From the NCBI GenBank assembly GCA_012521895.1, contig JAAYLK010000018.1, forward strand, positions 1 to 64,000: a stretch of DNA of 64,000 nt, given 5' to 3'. The position numbers and the translations under genes are program-made. Positions 39,698 to 46,899 of the stretch are shown piece after piece. The notes beneath the pieces are model-generated. The model was not told the origin of the DNA. It searched no databases and saw only the letters and a list, made by a program, of their open reading frames with translations. Each line of letters begins with the position of its first letter. Position 1 is the first letter of the stretch. Source of the DNA: Clostridiales bacterium. Lineage in GTDB: Bacteria; Bacillota; Clostridia; Christensenellales; Aristaeellaceae.

Positions 39698-41653
39698 TTA
39701 GGCCTCCTTTGTGAGAGTGAGAACAGGATCTTCAGTGACGCGCAGCAGAATCATCTGGCCGCCTGTCTGCGCCACCCGGTTCACGGCTTCCACGTTGTCA
39801 ACGAAGCAGGGAACGCTGGTGCCTTTCGCCTTGGACAACACCCGGATAATCTCGATGCCAGCATTGATGCGGGCGGCATTGTTGAGGGTGCTTTCGTAGC
39901 TGACGCCGTTCACGGTGGCTCGGCAGACATCGGCGTACTCGCCGTTTTTCTGCAGCTCGAAGAGCCTCCAGCGGATGGTGTCAAACATGGCGTTGATGGA
40001 GCCTTCCATGGCTTCACACCGGGCAGATACATAGGCGGCCAGCAGGTCCAGGTCGCGGTCGATCAGGGCCAACCGCTGCCCGATATCCCTCTTCTGGGTT
40101 TCCAGTTCCGCGATGCGCTGGTCCACCAGCTCCATCAGGGCTTGCTGGCCAAGCTTTGCAGACCAGTCCTTGATTTCTTCCTGCAAGCCCTTGCGCATAG
40201 CCTGATAGGCCTCCCGGCCCTCATCAGAGGACTGCGTGTCCAGGGCGGCCTTGATGTCGTCCAGCTGGGCTTGCAGGCCGCGACACGTGGGGTCGTCCTC
40301 GGGGTTCGGCGGGGGCGGTGCGTTGGCCGCCTTTTGCTTGGCGTTGGCCAGTTGCTCCTCAAGGGAGGCTATTTCGGCTTTCAGTTCAGCTGCATCCGCC
40401 TGATATTTCTTGATTTCTGACTGCTTGAGTTGGATTTGGTCGGCAATGGTTTTCCCGCGCTCGTTGATGCGGGCAAGCTTGGCCTCCTGCTCATCGTCGA
40501 AAGCAGCCTCGTGGCCAGCCCGGATCTGCTCCAGGTGAAAGGCGGGGTACGGCTGGGAGCAGGTAGGACAGGTGCCATCCAGCTCAGGCGGGATGTATTG
40601 CGTGCTATTCACCGCTTCCCATTGAGCCAGCAGGGCGTCCTTTTCTTCGGTTTTCAGGATTACTTGCTGCTGGGCGCGATTGATGTTGTCAATCATTCCA
40701 TCAAGCAGTCTGCGCTTTAAGGTCAGGCCACCCTCCAAGGTGGACACATCCATCGACAGGTCGGACACGATTTGCCTGTGCTGCAGGCGAAGATCTGCTT
40801 GGCGGTCGGATAGCTGCTGGGATATCTCTCGCTGCTTGGTGATCAGCTCACCGGCCTTCTTGTAGGCCAGCTCGGAGCCAGCCATCTGGGCATCCAGGAA
40901 GTCGACTTCCTGTTGCAGCCGGGCAATGTTCTTATCCGCCTCATCCAGCTCAGCCTGCGTGATGGAGGGCCTGGTCAGGCGCTGCTCATCAATTCGGGCG
41001 GGCAGCAGCTTCAGCTCATCGTTGAACCGCTTCTGCTGCTCCTTGAGGCGCTTCTTGGTGTCTTCCGGGCTTTTCCCATTCAGCAACGAGGGAACACCTG
41101 CAAACTCCGGCCTGGCCAGGATGACCGAATCAACATCCTTGCCGGAAGCCTCCAGCAGCATTTTGCGCCGCTGTTCCCAGGGCAGCTGCATGAAGGCGCC
41201 GTGCACCGTGAGCTGCTTGAAGGTTTCCTCATCCCCGCAGATTTGCTGGATGTAGGGCTGGTACTCCTTTTCCAGCTTCACCGGGACTTCATCAATCCAG
41301 GCGGCGGTTTCGTCCCGGTCGTAGATGGGATCGGGGCTGCCGACAACCTTGCGCCACTTTTCGATGAGTGCGCGCTTGAGGGTGACGGGCTTGCCATCAA
41401 TGGTCAGCCGGGCCTCCACTTCGGTGGTCAGGCCGGTGATGCGCTCGCCGGCAGCATCCAGGGGCTTGACATCAAACCGGGAGGCGCCGCTGCTGTCCTT
41501 GCCGAACAGCAGCCACAGGAAAGCGTCATAAACGGAGGTTTTGCCCGTGGCGTTCCTGCCGGCAACGGTGGCACTGCGGCCTTCGAAGGGGAGGTCAAGG
41601 TTCTTGATGCCCTTGAAGTTGTTTATGCTCAGGTGGTTGATCACCACTTTCAT
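39698..41653 (-). CDS. Rad50/SMC-like ATPase with zinc hook
   Basis: The 651-residue protein has a P-loop GRNATGKTS (32-40), a long coiled-coil middle with a CPTC zinc-hook motif at about residue 362, a second coiled coil, and a C-terminal ATPase half ending with CFVDNVEAVNRV. That last segment corresponds to the Walker B/D-loop, which usually ends in DE. This architecture links it to Rad50/SbcC. In phage it sits before recT, in place of an exonuclease gene; DNA-end processing is the inferred role. Confidence 0.88.
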   Translation of the reverse strand: MKVVINHLSINNFKGIKNLDLPFEGRSATVAGRNATGKTSVYDAFLWLLFGKDSSGASRFDVKPLDAAGERITGLTTEVEARLTIDGKPVTLKRALIEKWRKVVGSPDPIYDRDETAAWIDEVPVKLEKEYQPYIQQICGDEETFKQLTVHGAFMQLPWEQRRKMLLEASGKDVDSVILARPEFAGVPSLLNGKSPEDTKKRLKEQQKRFNDELKLLPARIDEQRLTRPSITQAELDEADKNIARLQQEVDFLDAQMAGSELAYKKAGELITKQREISQQLSDRQADLRLQHRQIVSDLSMDVSTLEGGLTLKRRLLDGMIDNINRAQQQVILKTEEKDALLAQWEAVNSTQYIPPELDGTCPTCSQPYPAFHLEQIRAGHEAAFDDEQEAKLARINERGKTIADQIQLKQSEIKKYQADAAELKAEIASLEEQLANAKQKAANAPPPPNPEDDPTCRGLQAQLDDIKAALDTQSSDEGREAYQAMRKGLQEEIKDWSAKLGQQALMELVDQRIAELETQKRDIGQRLALIDRDLDLLAAYVSARCEAMEGSINAMFDTIRWRLFELQKNGEYADVCRATVNGVSYESTLNNAARINAGIEIIRVLSKAKGTSVPCFVDNVEAVNRVAQTGGQMILLRVTEDPVLTLTKEA

Positions 41654-42114
41654 TGGTATGCTCCTTTTGCTTTCAAATATTTCTTGAGGTGGCTATACAG
41701 CCAGTCCTGGGTGGTGCTGAACCCCTCGGCTCTTTGCTGGTCCATCAGTAGGTTGTAGTCCTCGACGCTCACCCGGACGACCAGTCGGCAGGGGTTAGTT
41801 CGGATTTCAGGCGCCTTGGGCTTAGGATCCGGCTCCTTGTCCGGGGCGTAGGCCTTGACCAGGGCGGCCATGGCGTCATCACAGAGCCGGATGCCGTAGA
41901 GGTGGCTGCGCTCCGCCTTGCTCTGCAGGTGTTTGTCGTAACGGGGGTAGAGGGCCTGCACGGTGGCCACCATGTCGGCGGCGGAGATTTCACGGCCCAG
42001 GCGCAGCTCCCGCAGGGCGTTGACAGTTTCGGCCTCGATGCCTATACTGTTGGTGGTTTCCATTGGTCGAGGTTCGGGCTGTGCCAGCAGACCGGCCTCT
42101 TTTTTTGTGCTCAT
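41650..42114 (-). CDS. Early phage protein, unknown (154 aa)
   Basis: ATG 42114 follows AAGGAGGCAGCG; longer frames run into the neighbouring gene. It has a low-complexity N-terminus, a helical middle (IEAETVNALRELRLGREISAADMVATVQALYPRYDKHLQ) and a C-terminal domain with KPKAPEIRTNPCRLVVRVSVEDYNLLMDQQRAEGFSTTQDWLYSHLKKYL. That last block resembles a ribbon-helix-helix type unit (strand, helix, helix), so DNA binding is possible. The stop overlaps the ATPase gene start. Confidence 0.65.
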   Translation of the reverse strand: MSTKKEAGLLAQPEPRPMETTNSIGIEAETVNALRELRLGREISAADMVATVQALYPRYDKHLQSKAERSHLYGIRLCDDAMAALVKAYAPDKEPDPKPKAPEIRTNPCRLVVRVSVEDYNLLMDQQRAEGFSTTQDWLYSHLKKYLKAKGAYQ

Positions 42115-42127
42115 TTCGCTGCCTCCT

Positions 42128-42292
42128 TCAGCTTCTTGCAGAGCCCCAGGCCGCCTCGTTGTAGGTCCACCGGGTGCCGCTGCAGCTTTGGTCAAAGGGA
42201 CAATCGCCGCCGTTGCCATAGGACAGTTCACACTTCCAGCATTCGCACAGCCGCTCGGCGTTGTCATAGGTAGGGGTGGTGGGTTGCTTCAT
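42128..42292 (-). CDS. Small cysteine-rich protein (54 aa)
   Basis: ATG 42292 is preceded by ACAGGAAAGGAAGG. It encodes 54 residues with CECWKC (16-21), then CPFDQSC (31-37): five cysteines in about 22 residues, suggesting a zinc site. It is coupled to the previous gene by ATGA. This gene is too short to stand out by length but is well supported by its start site. Confidence 0.65.
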   Translation of the reverse strand: MKQPTTPTYDNAERLCECWKCELSYGNGGDCPFDQSCSGTRWTYNEAAWGSARS

Positions 42293-42435
42293 GTTTCCTT
42301 CCTTTCCTGTGCTTGGGATTCAAGCCATTTCCTTGTTGCCTCGTAGGCCGCGGCGCCAAGCCGCTCTGCCAGGGTGCGGGGTATCTTGTCCAGCTCTACT
42401 CGGATGGCCGGTGCCGGGGCCTGCTCTGCTGCCAT
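42289..42435 (-). CDS. Small early protein (48 aa)
   Basis: ATG 42435 follows GAAGGAAGGAGGAAC. It encodes MAAEQAPAPAIRVELDKIPRTLAERLGAAAYEATRKWLES and a basic end. The LAERLGAAAYEATRKWLES part is a single helix. No family recognized. Its TGA overlaps the ATG of the Cys-rich gene. Confidence 0.62.
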   Translation of the reverse strand: MAAEQAPAPAIRVELDKIPRTLAERLGAAAYEATRKWLESQAQERKET

Positions 42436-42461
42436 TCGTTCCTCCTTCCTTCACTCAAAAA

Positions 42462-42477
42462 GATTAACAAGTTAAAC
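42462..42477. promoter_or_regulatory. Secondary operator-like site over the Cro stop codon
   Basis: GATTAAC-AA-GTTAAAC matches the main operator at 15 of 16 positions. It overlaps the TAA of the Cro-like gene. A downstream copy allows looping or roadblock regulation of the early operon; this is inference. Confidence 0.55.
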
Positions 42478-42684
42478 TCTCTGGGTAAAAAAATAGTCAG
42501 GGATGTCCACAACAGCCAGTCCAAGCAGCTCAATGGCCCTGAGGATTTCGCCAGTCTTGAAGTCAATGCGCCCGTTGATCTTGTTGGACCAGGTGTTTGC
42601 AGACATTTTCATTGCCTTCGCAAAGGCATTCTGCGTCTTGAACTTCTCGACGATGCGGCCAATCAGCTTGGAATAGTCGAACAT
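42472..42684 (-). CDS. Cro-like regulator (DUF739/HTH type, 70 aa)
   Basis: The 70-residue protein starts MFDYSKLIGRIVEKFKTQNAFAKAMKMSANTWSNKINGRIDFKTGEILRAIELLGL, a phage Cro-type helix-turn-helix (K.....AFA..M..S..T.S.KING). It is the first gene of the leftward early operon and lies divergent from the CI-like repressor. AAAGGAGGCAGATGA provides the ribosome site. A 16-bp near-palindrome identical in core to the operator upstream overlaps its stop codon. Confidence 0.88.
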   Translation of the reverse strand: MFDYSKLIGRIVEKFKTQNAFAKAMKMSANTWSNKINGRIDFKTGEILRAIELLGLAVVDIPDYFFTQRV

Positions 42685-42712
42685 TCATCTGCCTCCTTTC
42701 TGCGGTTTTGAT

Positions 42713-42728
42713 GATTAACAAGTTAATC
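42713..42728. promoter_or_regulatory. Palindromic operator GATTAAC-AA-GTTAATC
   Basis: A perfect 7+2+7 inverted repeat lies between the leftward -10 and the Cro-like gene. A repressor bound here would block early transcription. A half-site GTTAATC occurs at 42784-42790 and a near-copy at 42462-42477. Binding by the CI-like or Cro-like protein is inferred. Confidence 0.75.
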
Positions 42729-42737
42729 TTCGAGGCC

Positions 42738-42766
42738 AATATACCACGGGCAATTTTCCTTTGCAA
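42738..42766 (-). promoter_or_regulatory. Leftward early promoter (PR-like)
   Basis: On the minus strand TTGCAA (42766-42761) and TATATT (42743-42738) are separated by 17 bases. The promoter faces the Cro-like gene, and the operator palindrome is just downstream. It would drive the whole early operon. Confidence 0.75.
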
Positions 42767-42805
42767 CCCCTTTTGCGAAAAAAGTTAATCTTTTTTTGTA
42801 ATTCG

Positions 42806-42835
42806 TTGAACTTTTTGTGTATTCCGTGGTATAAT
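42806..42835 (+). promoter_or_regulatory. Rightward repressor promoter
   Basis: TTGAAC (42806-42811) and TATAAT (42830-42835) lie 18 bases apart, upstream of the CI-like gene at 42864. The -10 is a perfect match. The divergent promoters are about 40 bases apart with an operator half-site between them, as in a lysis/lysogeny switch. Confidence 0.78.
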
Positions 42836-42863
42836 CTCCATATCAACAAAAGGGAGCAGCGGC

Positions 42864-43238
42864 ATGGAAGAGAACAGAGTTTCCGTAGGCGCCAGGCTAC
42901 AGCAGGTCATGGATGAGCGCAATCTCCGCGCCGTTGACCTGCACGACCTCATCAAGCCGCTTTGCAAAAAGTATGGCATCAACATCAGCAAATCCCAGCT
43001 GAGCCAGTATATCAACGATTTTAACGAGCCCGGCCAGCGCCGCCTGTTTATCCTGGCCCAGGCTCTGGATGTGAACGAAGCCTGGCTGCTGGGCTTTGAT
43101 GTGGCCCGGGAACGAAAGCCGCTCGCCGCCACAGCCGACGAGCGGGCGCAGGAGTTTATGTCATTGTTCTCAGCACTCACGGAAGATCAGCAGATTACCA
43201 TCATTCAGGCAATGAAAGGAATCGCAGCAGGTAAATAA
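42864..43238 (+). CDS. Phage repressor, XRE-type HTH (124 aa)
   Basis: ATG 42864 follows AAAAGGGAGCAGC. VGARLQQVMDERNLRAVDLHDLIKP, then ISKSQLSQYINDFNEPGQRRLFILAQALDVNEAWLLGFD, is a full XRE-type helix-turn-helix with the recognition helix around SKSQLSQYI. The C-terminal part (about 80-124) is helical (QEFMSLFSALTEDQQITIIQAMKGI) and lacks a LexA-type peptidase, so induction is not by self-cleavage. It is divergent from the Cro-like gene and presumably maintains lysogeny. Confidence 0.88.
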   Translation: MEENRVSVGARLQQVMDERNLRAVDLHDLIKPLCKKYGINISKSQLSQYINDFNEPGQRRLFILAQALDVNEAWLLGFDVARERKPLAATADERAQEFMSLFSALTEDQQITIIQAMKGIAAGK

Positions 43239-43332
43239 GTTCCTGCTGCGCATCTGGGGAGAGTTGAGAAAAGGCCTCAGCGGCCTGTGAAAGGTTAGCG
43301 TTATCTGGGCGGTCGGCAAAAACGTCAGACAT
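43201..43332 (-). CDS. Small convergent antisense protein (43 aa)
   Basis: On the minus strand ATG 43332 is preceded by AGAGGAGACAGTTGG, and 43 residues follow: MSDVFADRPDNANLSQAAEAF, then LSPDAQQELIYLLRFLS. It overlaps the last 38 bases of the repressor gene tail to tail. Its acidic-helical build (LSP..QQELI.LLR.L) resembles the end of small regulators and the repressor's own C-terminal helix. It may titrate or oppose the repressor, directly or by antisense transcription. Confidence 0.55.
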   Translation of the reverse strand: MSDVFADRPDNANLSQAAEAFSQLSPDAQQELIYLLRFLSLPE

Positions 43333-43449
43333 CCAACTGTCTCCTCTCAAACTATTTATTGGTCCTGTGGACTTGCCATCTTACCAAGATACGATAGAAC
43401 TGTCGCCCATTCCGGGAGGAAATAACATAAAGCGTGATGGAGGTGTCCC
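43239..43449. other. 210-base spacer between repressor and secreted-protein gene
   Basis: The only supported element is the minus-strand 43-residue gene at 43201-43332. On the plus strand I see no clear -35/-10 pair or terminator, only a short AGGCC/GGCCT hairpin near 43279. The plus-strand lysogeny genes could therefore be read through from the repressor promoter. Confidence 0.4.
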
Positions 43450-43881
43450 ATGAAAAAGGTTACCGCTTTGTTTCTGGCAATCCTGATGTTGACCATCCCC
43501 ACCGCCCTGGCATCTGGAGACCTGGCCGGCATGACCTTGGAGCAGCTGATCCAGCTGCGAACGCAGATTGAGGCGGAGTTGCTCATTCGCGGAGAGAGCG
43601 AATCGCTCGGCGTACCTCCCGGGCGTTACATTGTTGGCGTCGACATCCCTGCGGGGATTTACAAGGTAACAGTCAGCAACTCTTCGGTTGTCGGGGGAAT
43701 GCTCGTTGTTTACCCTGACAAGAAAAAGATGGATTCCCAGGGCGCATACAATGTGATGGAGCTGCTCAGCGGCATGACTGGGAATGAAGTTCTTGGCAAA
43801 GTTGAGCTGAACGAAGGTAATGGTGTTTGGATTTCTAACGGAATGCTGACTTTTGAGATGTACAAGGGCATCGGCCTATAA
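43450..43881 (+). CDS. Secreted protein of prophage lysogeny region (143 aa)
   Basis: The N-terminus MKKVTALFLAILMLTIPTALASG is a textbook signal peptide with cleavage near ALA-SG. A helical segment (LEQLIQLRTQIEAEL) is followed by VPPGRYIVGVDIPAGIYKVTVSN, a pattern common in extracellular Firmicutes proteins (vPaG.Y.vG.DIPAG.Y.v). The mature protein is mostly beta. It is expressed from the prophage in the direction of the repressor, so it may be a lysogenic-conversion factor. Not similar to lysis genes. Confidence 0.75.
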   Translation: MKKVTALFLAILMLTIPTALASGDLAGMTLEQLIQLRTQIEAELLIRGESESLGVPPGRYIVGVDIPAGIYKVTVSNSSVVGGMLVVYPDKKKMDSQGAYNVMELLSGMTGNEVLGKVELNEGNGVWISNGMLTFEMYKGIGL

Positions 43882-43911
43882 ACCCTTATCAACAACGAAC
43901 GGAGGTCGAGT

Positions 43912-44514
43912 ATGAGCCATGCTCTCAATGCCCGCTTATGGGCGAACATAGATGACAAGCGTTCCGGTTCAGCGTTGGTCGCAGAAATGACACCATTGAG
44001 CCTGGACAGTCAGGCTGCGCAGGCTTCGTTTGCAGGCAGCTCAGAGATGTACTGGGCTGATCTTGAGAAATGCACCTGCATGGACTTCAACATAAATCAG
44101 TCAAGGTCGGCGCCCTGCAAACACATGATTCGGTTGGCTATGGAGCTGGGCCTGCTGCCATCTGCTGGCATTGTAAGAGATATTGATGCCGCGCAGTATC
44201 GGGTTGCCCTGGCCAAGCTAAAGAGCATGACTTCCGAGGGTGACCTGCTGGCCGCTGTGAAGATTGGCGCTTTCCTCAAAGAGTTGTACACCAAGGGCAA
44301 GTCCCGGGTTGCTGATACCAGGGGCGTGGACGATACCCCGCTGCGCTTTTTCTTTGTGCTGGCCGGGAACTCAGCCGCGCCAATCAAGACGCGAAAGAAG
44401 GATGCGCTGGCGCTGGTCAAGGCCATTGAAGCCCGCCTAGGTGAGTGGCTGCTTGTTACTCCACAGGCTTTGCTGGCGGCGTTCGAGGGCTATGAGCAAA
44501 CGGACGCAGCCTGA
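43912..44514 (+). CDS. SWIM-type zinc-finger protein (200 aa)
   Basis: The segment CTCMDFNINQSRSAPCKHMIRLA (around residues 55-77) has CxC followed after 14 residues by CxH, the SWIM zinc-finger pattern. The remainder is helical, with TRKKDALALVKAIEARLGEWLL near the end. SWIM fingers bind DNA or protein. The gene overlaps the recombinase start by 23 bases and is probably co-transcribed with it. A role in recombination, lysogeny control or defence is possible; none is proven. Confidence 0.72.
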   Translation: MSHALNARLWANIDDKRSGSALVAEMTPLSLDSQAAQASFAGSSEMYWADLEKCTCMDFNINQSRSAPCKHMIRLAMELGLLPSAGIVRDIDAAQYRVALAKLKSMTSEGDLLAAVKIGAFLKELYTKGKSRVADTRGVDDTPLRFFFVLAGNSAAPIKTRKKDALALVKAIEARLGEWLLVTPQALLAAFEGYEQTDAA

Positions 44515-46129
44515 CAACACTGCCAAATCAGCAGTCATATACGCCCGCTTTTCCGAGGGCCGGGACCAGACGGATGTCAGCATTGAGCAGCAGGTGGCCG
44601 AGTGCAAGCCCTATGCTGCCCAGCTGGGCTATACCATCACCAAGGTGTATGCCGATCATCACATCTCCGGCCGATCAGACCGAAGGCCGGAGTTTCAACG
44701 CATGCTGCGGGATGCCGAGAAGGGGCAGATTGACACGGTCATCGCCTGGAAGAGCAGCCGCCTGGCCAGAAATATGCTGCAGGGCCTGCTCAACGAATCC
44801 AAGCTCAATGACCTGGGGGTGAATGTTCTCTACGCCAAAGAGGACTTTGGCGACAACGCCGCAGGCCGTTATGCCAGGCGCAACATGATGAACATGAACC
44901 AATTCTACTCGGAGAATATGTCCGAGGATATCAAGCGGGGCATGTACTACCTGGCGAAGGATTGTAAGGTGCTCACCGTCATTCCATTCGGCTATCGCAA
45001 GGGCGAGGATGGCCGCTTTGCCAAGGACGACTACACGGCGCCCTATGTCCAGGAAATCTTTGAGCGGGTGCTGCGCGGCGACACCTATGCGGAAATTGCC
45101 GAGGACCTGAACGCCGAGCATGTCAAGACGCAGCAGAAAAAGCCCTGGAACAAGAACAGCTTCAAAATCATGTTGCAGAATGAGGCCTACATCGGCGTAT
45201 ACTCTTTTGGGGATGTACGCATAGAAGGCGGCATGCCTGCCCTGATTGACCGGGATCTCTTTTACAATGTCCAGAAGGAGCTCAAGATGCGCAGCACAAA
45301 GAAGGCCACCAACCGCTGGCAAAAGTCCGACTTCCTGCTCACCGGGAAGCTGTTCTGTGGCCACTGCCTGGGGAACATGGTCGGCAGCTCCGGCACTTCC
45401 GTCACCGGGGCCAAGCACGCCTATTATGTCTGCCAGACTAGGAACAACGTCAAGACCTGCCATAAGAAGAACATCCGGCAGAAGGCGGCAGAGCGCCTGG
45501 TGGCCAGCGCCATTCGCAATTACATTCTGCAGCCGGAGGTCATTGAGTGGATTGCCGACAATGCCATGCAGTACACCGTGTCCCTGCGTGAGCAGAGCCA
45601 GGCGAAGCAGACAGAGGCGGAGCTGGCGGATGTGAACCGCGGCATCAAGAACATCATGGCCGCCATTGAGAAGGGCATCATCACCGATACCACCAAGGAC
45701 AGGCTGCTGGAGCTGGAAGCCATGAAGCGTGAGCTCACCGAGCGGCTCGACCTGGAGGCCCGGTTCATCCCTTCAATCACCAGGGAGCAGGTCATCGCCT
45801 GGCTGGACAGCTACCGCACCCGCAAGCTGACGGACCGCAGTTTCCAGCGTGAGCTGTTCGGCACCTTCCTGGAGGCGGCCTATCTCTACGATGATCGGCT
45901 CCGGCTGATCTTCAACTACACCGGTGAAACCAACGAGGTAGATTATCCCTTGAGCGACCTGCTTCCGGACGGGGATTCCCCGCCCGATAGTTCTGATACA
46001 GTTAATTTAGGGCCACCACACCCGGAACAGTTTGTTCCGGGTTTTTTCTGCTTGAAGCGTTTGAACGTGCATTCTTATCATGCTATACTTCGCGTAGCGT
46101 TTCTGCGACAAATACAAGAGGTGAGGTAA
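44492..46129 (+). CDS. Large serine recombinase (phage integrase)
   Basis: ATG 44492 gives up to 545 residues. The resolvase catalytic domain begins VIYARFSEGRDQTDVSIEQQ, with Ser21 as nucleophile, followed by DHHISGRSDRRPEFQRMLRDAEKGQIDTVIAWKSSRLARN. The recombinase domain includes VIPFGYRKGEDGRF and NSFKIMLQNEAYIGVY. A zinc ribbon (CGHC, later CQTRNNVKTC) and a coiled coil follow. The last 36 codons run over a perfect terminator hairpin and the first bases of the next promoter, so the normal C-terminus may have been replaced by the attachment junction. Confidence 0.92.
   Translation: MSKRTQPDNTAKSAVIYARFSEGRDQTDVSIEQQVAECKPYAAQLGYTITKVYADHHISGRSDRRPEFQRMLRDAEKGQIDTVIAWKSSRLARNMLQGLLNESKLNDLGVNVLYAKEDFGDNAAGRYARRNMMNMNQFYSENMSEDIKRGMYYLAKDCKVLTVIPFGYRKGEDGRFAKDDYTAPYVQEIFERVLRGDTYAEIAEDLNAEHVKTQQKKPWNKNSFKIMLQNEAYIGVYSFGDVRIEGGMPALIDRDLFYNVQKELKMRSTKKATNRWQKSDFLLTGKLFCGHCLGNMVGSSGTSVTGAKHAYYVCQTRNNVKTCHKKNIRQKAAERLVASAIRNYILQPEVIEWIADNAMQYTVSLREQSQAKQTEAELADVNRGIKNIMAAIEKGIITDTTKDRLLELEAMKRELTERLDLEARFIPSITREQVIAWLDSYRTRKLTDRSFQRELFGTFLEAAYLYDDRLRLIFNYTGETNEVDYPLSDLLPDGDSPPDSSDTVNLGPPHPEQFVPGFFCLKRLNVHSYHAILRVAFLRQIQEVR
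46021..46047 (+). terminator. Rho-independent terminator inside the recombinase frame
   Basis: CCCGGAACA (46021-46029) and TGTTCCGGG (46033-46041) form a perfect 9-bp stem with a three-base loop, followed by six T. It ends plus-strand transcription just before the host operon. The recombinase frame stays open through it, which is unusual. Confidence 0.9.
46061..46089 (+). promoter_or_regulatory. Promoter for the isomerase-oxidoreductase operon
   Basis: TTGAAC (46061-46066), a 17-base spacer and TATACT (46084-46089) lie 46 bases before ATG 46135. The site is close to the prophage end, so the host operon keeps its own promoter. Confidence 0.72.
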
Positions 46130-46134
46130 AGGCT

Positions 46135-46899
46135 ATGCAGCTTGGCGCTCAATCATATACCATTAGGGAGTTTACACAAAATGAGGCCGATTTCGCCCGG
46201 TCGATGAAGAAGGTGGCTGATATCGGCTATACCACCATCCAGCTCTCCGCCGTGGGGGATTTAAAGCCATCTTTCATGAAACAGGCCTGTGATGACAACA
46301 ACCTGAAGATCGTCCTGACCCACACCAACCCGGACCGCATGCTGAAAGACCCCGAGGGTGTGATTGAAGACCACAACATCCTGGGTTGCCAATACATCGG
46401 CATTGGCATGATGCCCGAGCGCTACCGCAGCCCGGAGGCCGTTGCCGGCTTCGCGGATGAATTTTTGCGCGCGGCCGAGCTCTTCCACAAAGCCGGAAAA
46501 AAGATGATGTACCACCACCACGCCATGGAGTGGGAGCGGGTCACCCCTGACAAGACCATGCTGGACGTCATCCTGGAGAAGATGCCGCAAGAGGTGCTGG
46601 GCATCACGCTGGACACCTACTGGGTGCAGGCGGCGGGCGCTGATGTCTGCGACACCATTCAGGCGCTCAAAGACCGCATCCCCTGCGTGCATCTGAAGGA
46701 CATGGCCATCAAGGGCTTTGAGCAGCGCATGGCTGTCGTCGGCGAAGGCAACCTGCCCTTTAATAAAATCCTCAACCTGCTCAAAGCCCAGGGGACGACC
46801 AAGTACCTCCTGGTGGAGCAGGACAACAGCTATGGTGAGGATCCTTTTGCCTGCTTGAAGCGCAGCTATGAGTTTCTGAAAGGGGAAGGCTACCAATGA
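46135..46899 (+). CDS. Sugar phosphate isomerase/epimerase (TIM-barrel)
   Basis: The 254-residue protein starts MQLGAQSYTIREFTQ and contains GLDKIQLS-like strands (GYTTIQLSAVG), GCQYIGIGMMPE, MMYHHHAMEWER and GITLDTYWVQAAGADV followed by CVHLKDMAIK. The His/Glu/Asp metal ligands of the AP-endonuclease-like isomerase family are in place (HHHAMEW, LDTYW, HLKD, EQD). It is the first gene of a two-gene operon with an oxidoreductase, suggesting inositol- or sugar-derivative metabolism. Substrate is unknown. Confidence 0.88.
   Translation: MQLGAQSYTIREFTQNEADFARSMKKVADIGYTTIQLSAVGDLKPSFMKQACDDNNLKIVLTHTNPDRMLKDPEGVIEDHNILGCQYIGIGMMPERYRSPEAVAGFADEFLRAAELFHKAGKKMMYHHHAMEWERVTPDKTMLDVILEKMPQEVLGITLDTYWVQAAGADVCDTIQALKDRIPCVHLKDMAIKGFEQRMAVVGEGNLPFNKILNLLKAQGTTKYLLVEQDNSYGEDPFACLKRSYEFLKGEGYQ

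Noticed and set aside
43450-43881. Secreted protein as holin or endolysin
   Set aside because: It has one signal peptide and no catalytic or multi-span layout; lysis genes normally lie downstream of tail genes, left of this window.
1-46000. Recoding of TAG across the phage
   Set aside because: TAG ends clear genes such as terS and gpW, so the single amber codon in the methyltransferase is more likely a local event.
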